This document shows, piece by piece, positions 6,853 to 7,805 of a stretch of 7,805 nucleotides of DNA. The notes beneath the pieces were generated by a model that saw only the letters and a program-made list of their open reading frames with translations, had not been told where the DNA came from and did not search any database. The stretch comes from Bacteroidota bacterium (GTDB taxonomy: Bacteria; Bacteroidota; Bacteroidia; Bacteroidales; JAADJA01): NCBI GenBank assembly GCA_024278155.1, contig JAJRTT010000148.1:1-7805 (forward strand), in the 5' to 3' direction. Positions within the stretch are counted from its first letter, which is position 1, and each line of letters starts with the position of its first letter. Made by a program: the position numbers and the translations under genes.

Positions 6853-6965
6853 AAATGAGGGAGTGAACGACAGCCTTGTTTAAAAAGTCTATTATCAGAC
6901 AAACAAAATACAGGAACAATTAGCGTTAACCCTTATTGCTTTAAAACGAAAAACAACTCTTCCCA

Positions 6966-6995
6966 AACGTTAAGCAATCCTAAGGATACGCTAAA
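6966..6995 (+). promoter_or_regulatory. Candidate LytTR operator (two 9-bp direct repeats)
   Basis: AACGTTAAG (6966-6974) and TACGCTAAA (6987-6995) lie 21 bp apart start to start, with 12 bp between them. The LytTR half-site pattern described for this family is [TA][AC][CA]GTTN[AG][TG], in pairs 12-13 bp apart. The first copy fits at all nine positions, the second at seven. The pair ends ten bases before the predicted -33 element of the FISUMP gene, a usual position for an activator. A third CGTTAA occurs at 6924-6929. Binding is inferred, not shown. Confidence 0.4.
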
Positions 6996-7005
6996 CAATC
7001 TGTCC

Positions 7006-7035
7006 CTGAATCCCCGGTTTCCCCACCTACATTTG
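7006..7035 (+). promoter_or_regulatory. Candidate promoter for the FISUMP-domain gene
   Basis: TACATTTG at 7028-7035 matches the Bacteroidota -7 consensus TAnnTTTG exactly. The -33 position is occupied by CTG (7006-7008), one base off TTG, at 19-bp spacing. The weak -33 element would fit a promoter that needs an activator. The predicted start near 7042 leaves a leader of about 17 bases. Confidence 0.5.
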
Positions 7036-7058
7036 CGTAAACAACAAGTAAATAAAAC

Positions 7059-7805
7059 ATGAAGACACACTTTTTTTCAATCCTGTTCAGCTTTTTTATG
7101 CTTGCTTCAATGGCCCAAAACAACATTGGCATCAACAACCCAAACCCGGACCCATCGGCTGCTTTGGACGTAACAAGCTCCAATATGGGGTTTTTGCCCC
7201 CGCGAGTTGCCGATACCAATGCCTTAGTCAATCCGGCGGAAGGCCTTGTCATTTATGACCTTAGCTCGCATTGCATGCGCTATTTCAACGGAACATTGTG
7301 GTCAGCTTGCATAGGCAGCTTTACTCCGGCCTTTGTCTGCGGACAGGACATTATCGATGCCCGTGATGGGCAGCACTATGCAACGGTTCAAATAGGTGGC
7401 CAGTGCTGGATGGCCGAAAACCTGAACATTGGATCTATGATCACAGGGTTCAGTCAGGTGTCCGACAATGGGATTATCGAAAAACATTGTTATGACGACG
7501 ATTTGGCAAATTGCACGACCTATGGTGGATTGTACGCCTGGGACGAAATGATGAAATATGACACAGTTGTGGGCATACAGGGGATTTGTCCGGATGGATG
7601 GCACATACCCACAAGTGTTGAATTTTGCAACCTGATCAATGCGGCGGATAGCGGAAGTTTTTCCTGTAATTTTGGATATGTAGGAAACAATGCCGGCGAC
7701 AATCTGCGTGAAACGGGAACAATGCACTGGACTGCACCCAATTCCGGGGCGACCAATTCCAGTGGTTTCTCGGCCTTACCGGGAGGCCTTTATGCATATT
7801 TTACA
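7059..7805 (+). CDS. Secreted FISUMP-domain protein, 5' part (C-terminus beyond window)
   Basis: The ATG at 7059 opens a frame of 249 codons that continues past the right edge. Residues 1-19 form a signal peptide (MKTHFF, hydrophobic core, cleavage after SMA before Gln20). Residues 21-85 carry the module common in Bacteroidota secreted proteins: NIGINNPNPDPSAALDVTSS (22-41), GFLPPRV (44-50), a PAEGLVIYD strand (59-67) and RYFNGTLW (74-81). From about 94 the sequence matches the Fibrobacter succinogenes major paralogous (FISUMP) domain: DGQHYATVQIGGQCWMAENL (103-122), YGGLYAWDEMM (155-165), CPDGWHIPTSVEF (177-189) and SGFSALPGG (235-243). Nine cysteines suggest disulphides in an exported protein. 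The role of FISUMP domains is not well established; cell-surface location is likely. A longer protein with more domains or a type IX sorting tail is possible but not visible. Confidence 0.9.
   Translation, partial: MKTHFFSILFSFFMLASMAQNNIGINNPNPDPSAALDVTSSNMGFLPPRVADTNALVNPAEGLVIYDLSSHCMRYFNGTLWSACIGSFTPAFVCGQDIIDARDGQHYATVQIGGQCWMAENLNIGSMITGFSQVSDNGIIEKHCYDDDLANCTTYGGLYAWDEMMKYDTVVGIQGICPDGWHIPTSVEFCNLINAADSGSFSCNFGYVGNNAGDNLRETGTMHWTAPNSGATNSSGFSALPGGLYAYFT

Larger units (their letters stand above)
6639..7058. other. Repeat-rich intergenic region (420 bp) between regulator and FISUMP gene
   Basis: No coding frame is evident. The first 220 bases or so are GC-richer and made of dispersed-repeat-like pieces: TCAGTCTGAGCTTGTCGAAG at 6646-6665, a short motif I recognise as frequent between genes in Bacteroidota genomes, followed by nested direct and inverted repeats (6677-6852). 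The rest (about 6860-7058) is AT-richer and holds a candidate LytTR operator and a promoter for the next gene. Confidence 0.7.

Noticed and set aside
6639..6860. Intrinsic terminator after the regulator gene
   Set aside because: Strong stems exist, but none is followed by a T-run, and the pieces look like dispersed repeats.

Overview
The window looks like chromosomal DNA from a member of the Bacteroidota, possibly a Cytophagales-type marine or soil bacterium. The phylum-level placement is well supported. Evidence: a tetratricopeptide-repeat LytS-type kinase paired with a LytTR regulator, a PD40 beta-propeller lipoprotein, a FISUMP-domain secreted protein with the N-terminal module common in that phylum, and several matches to the Bacteroidota -7 promoter element TAnnTTTG. 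The lower-rank guess is weak. No mobile element, tRNA, rRNA or CRISPR array is visible.

Layout. Bases 1-1218 (minus strand) hold the N-terminal 406 codons of dnaX, the gamma/tau clamp-loader subunit, which runs off the left edge. Bases 1344-2345 (minus) encode a 333-residue PD40/TolB-like propeller lipoprotein. Bases 2346-2680 are an AT-rich divergent spacer with a 34-bp near-perfect palindrome and an imperfect 21-bp direct repeat. Bases 2681-3556 (plus) encode a polytopic membrane protein that resembles a divergent UbiA-type prenyltransferase. Bases 3642-5690 (plus) encode a 682-residue sensor kinase (signal peptide, eight TPRs, one membrane helix, His_kinase/HATPase module) that appears to start at TTG. 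Bases 5691-5888 carry a 24-bp tandem repeat, a hairpin and a good promoter for the next gene. Bases 5889-6638 (plus) encode the LytTR response regulator. Bases 6639-7058 are a repeat-rich spacer, GC-rich at first, ending in a candidate LytTR operator and promoter. Bases 7059-7805 (plus) encode the first 249 residues of a secreted FISUMP-domain protein that runs off the right edge.

How the parts may work together. dnaX and the lipoprotein are same-strand neighbours with no evident functional link; dnaX seems to have its own promoter. The kinase and the LytTR regulator form a clear two-component pair. The most interesting inference is that the pair controls the downstream FISUMP gene. Two 9-bp direct repeats with 21-bp centre-to-centre spacing lie just upstream of its predicted promoter, which is the arrangement known for LytTR regulators such as AgrA, and one copy fits the published LytTR half-site pattern completely. 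This is a hypothesis from sequence alone.
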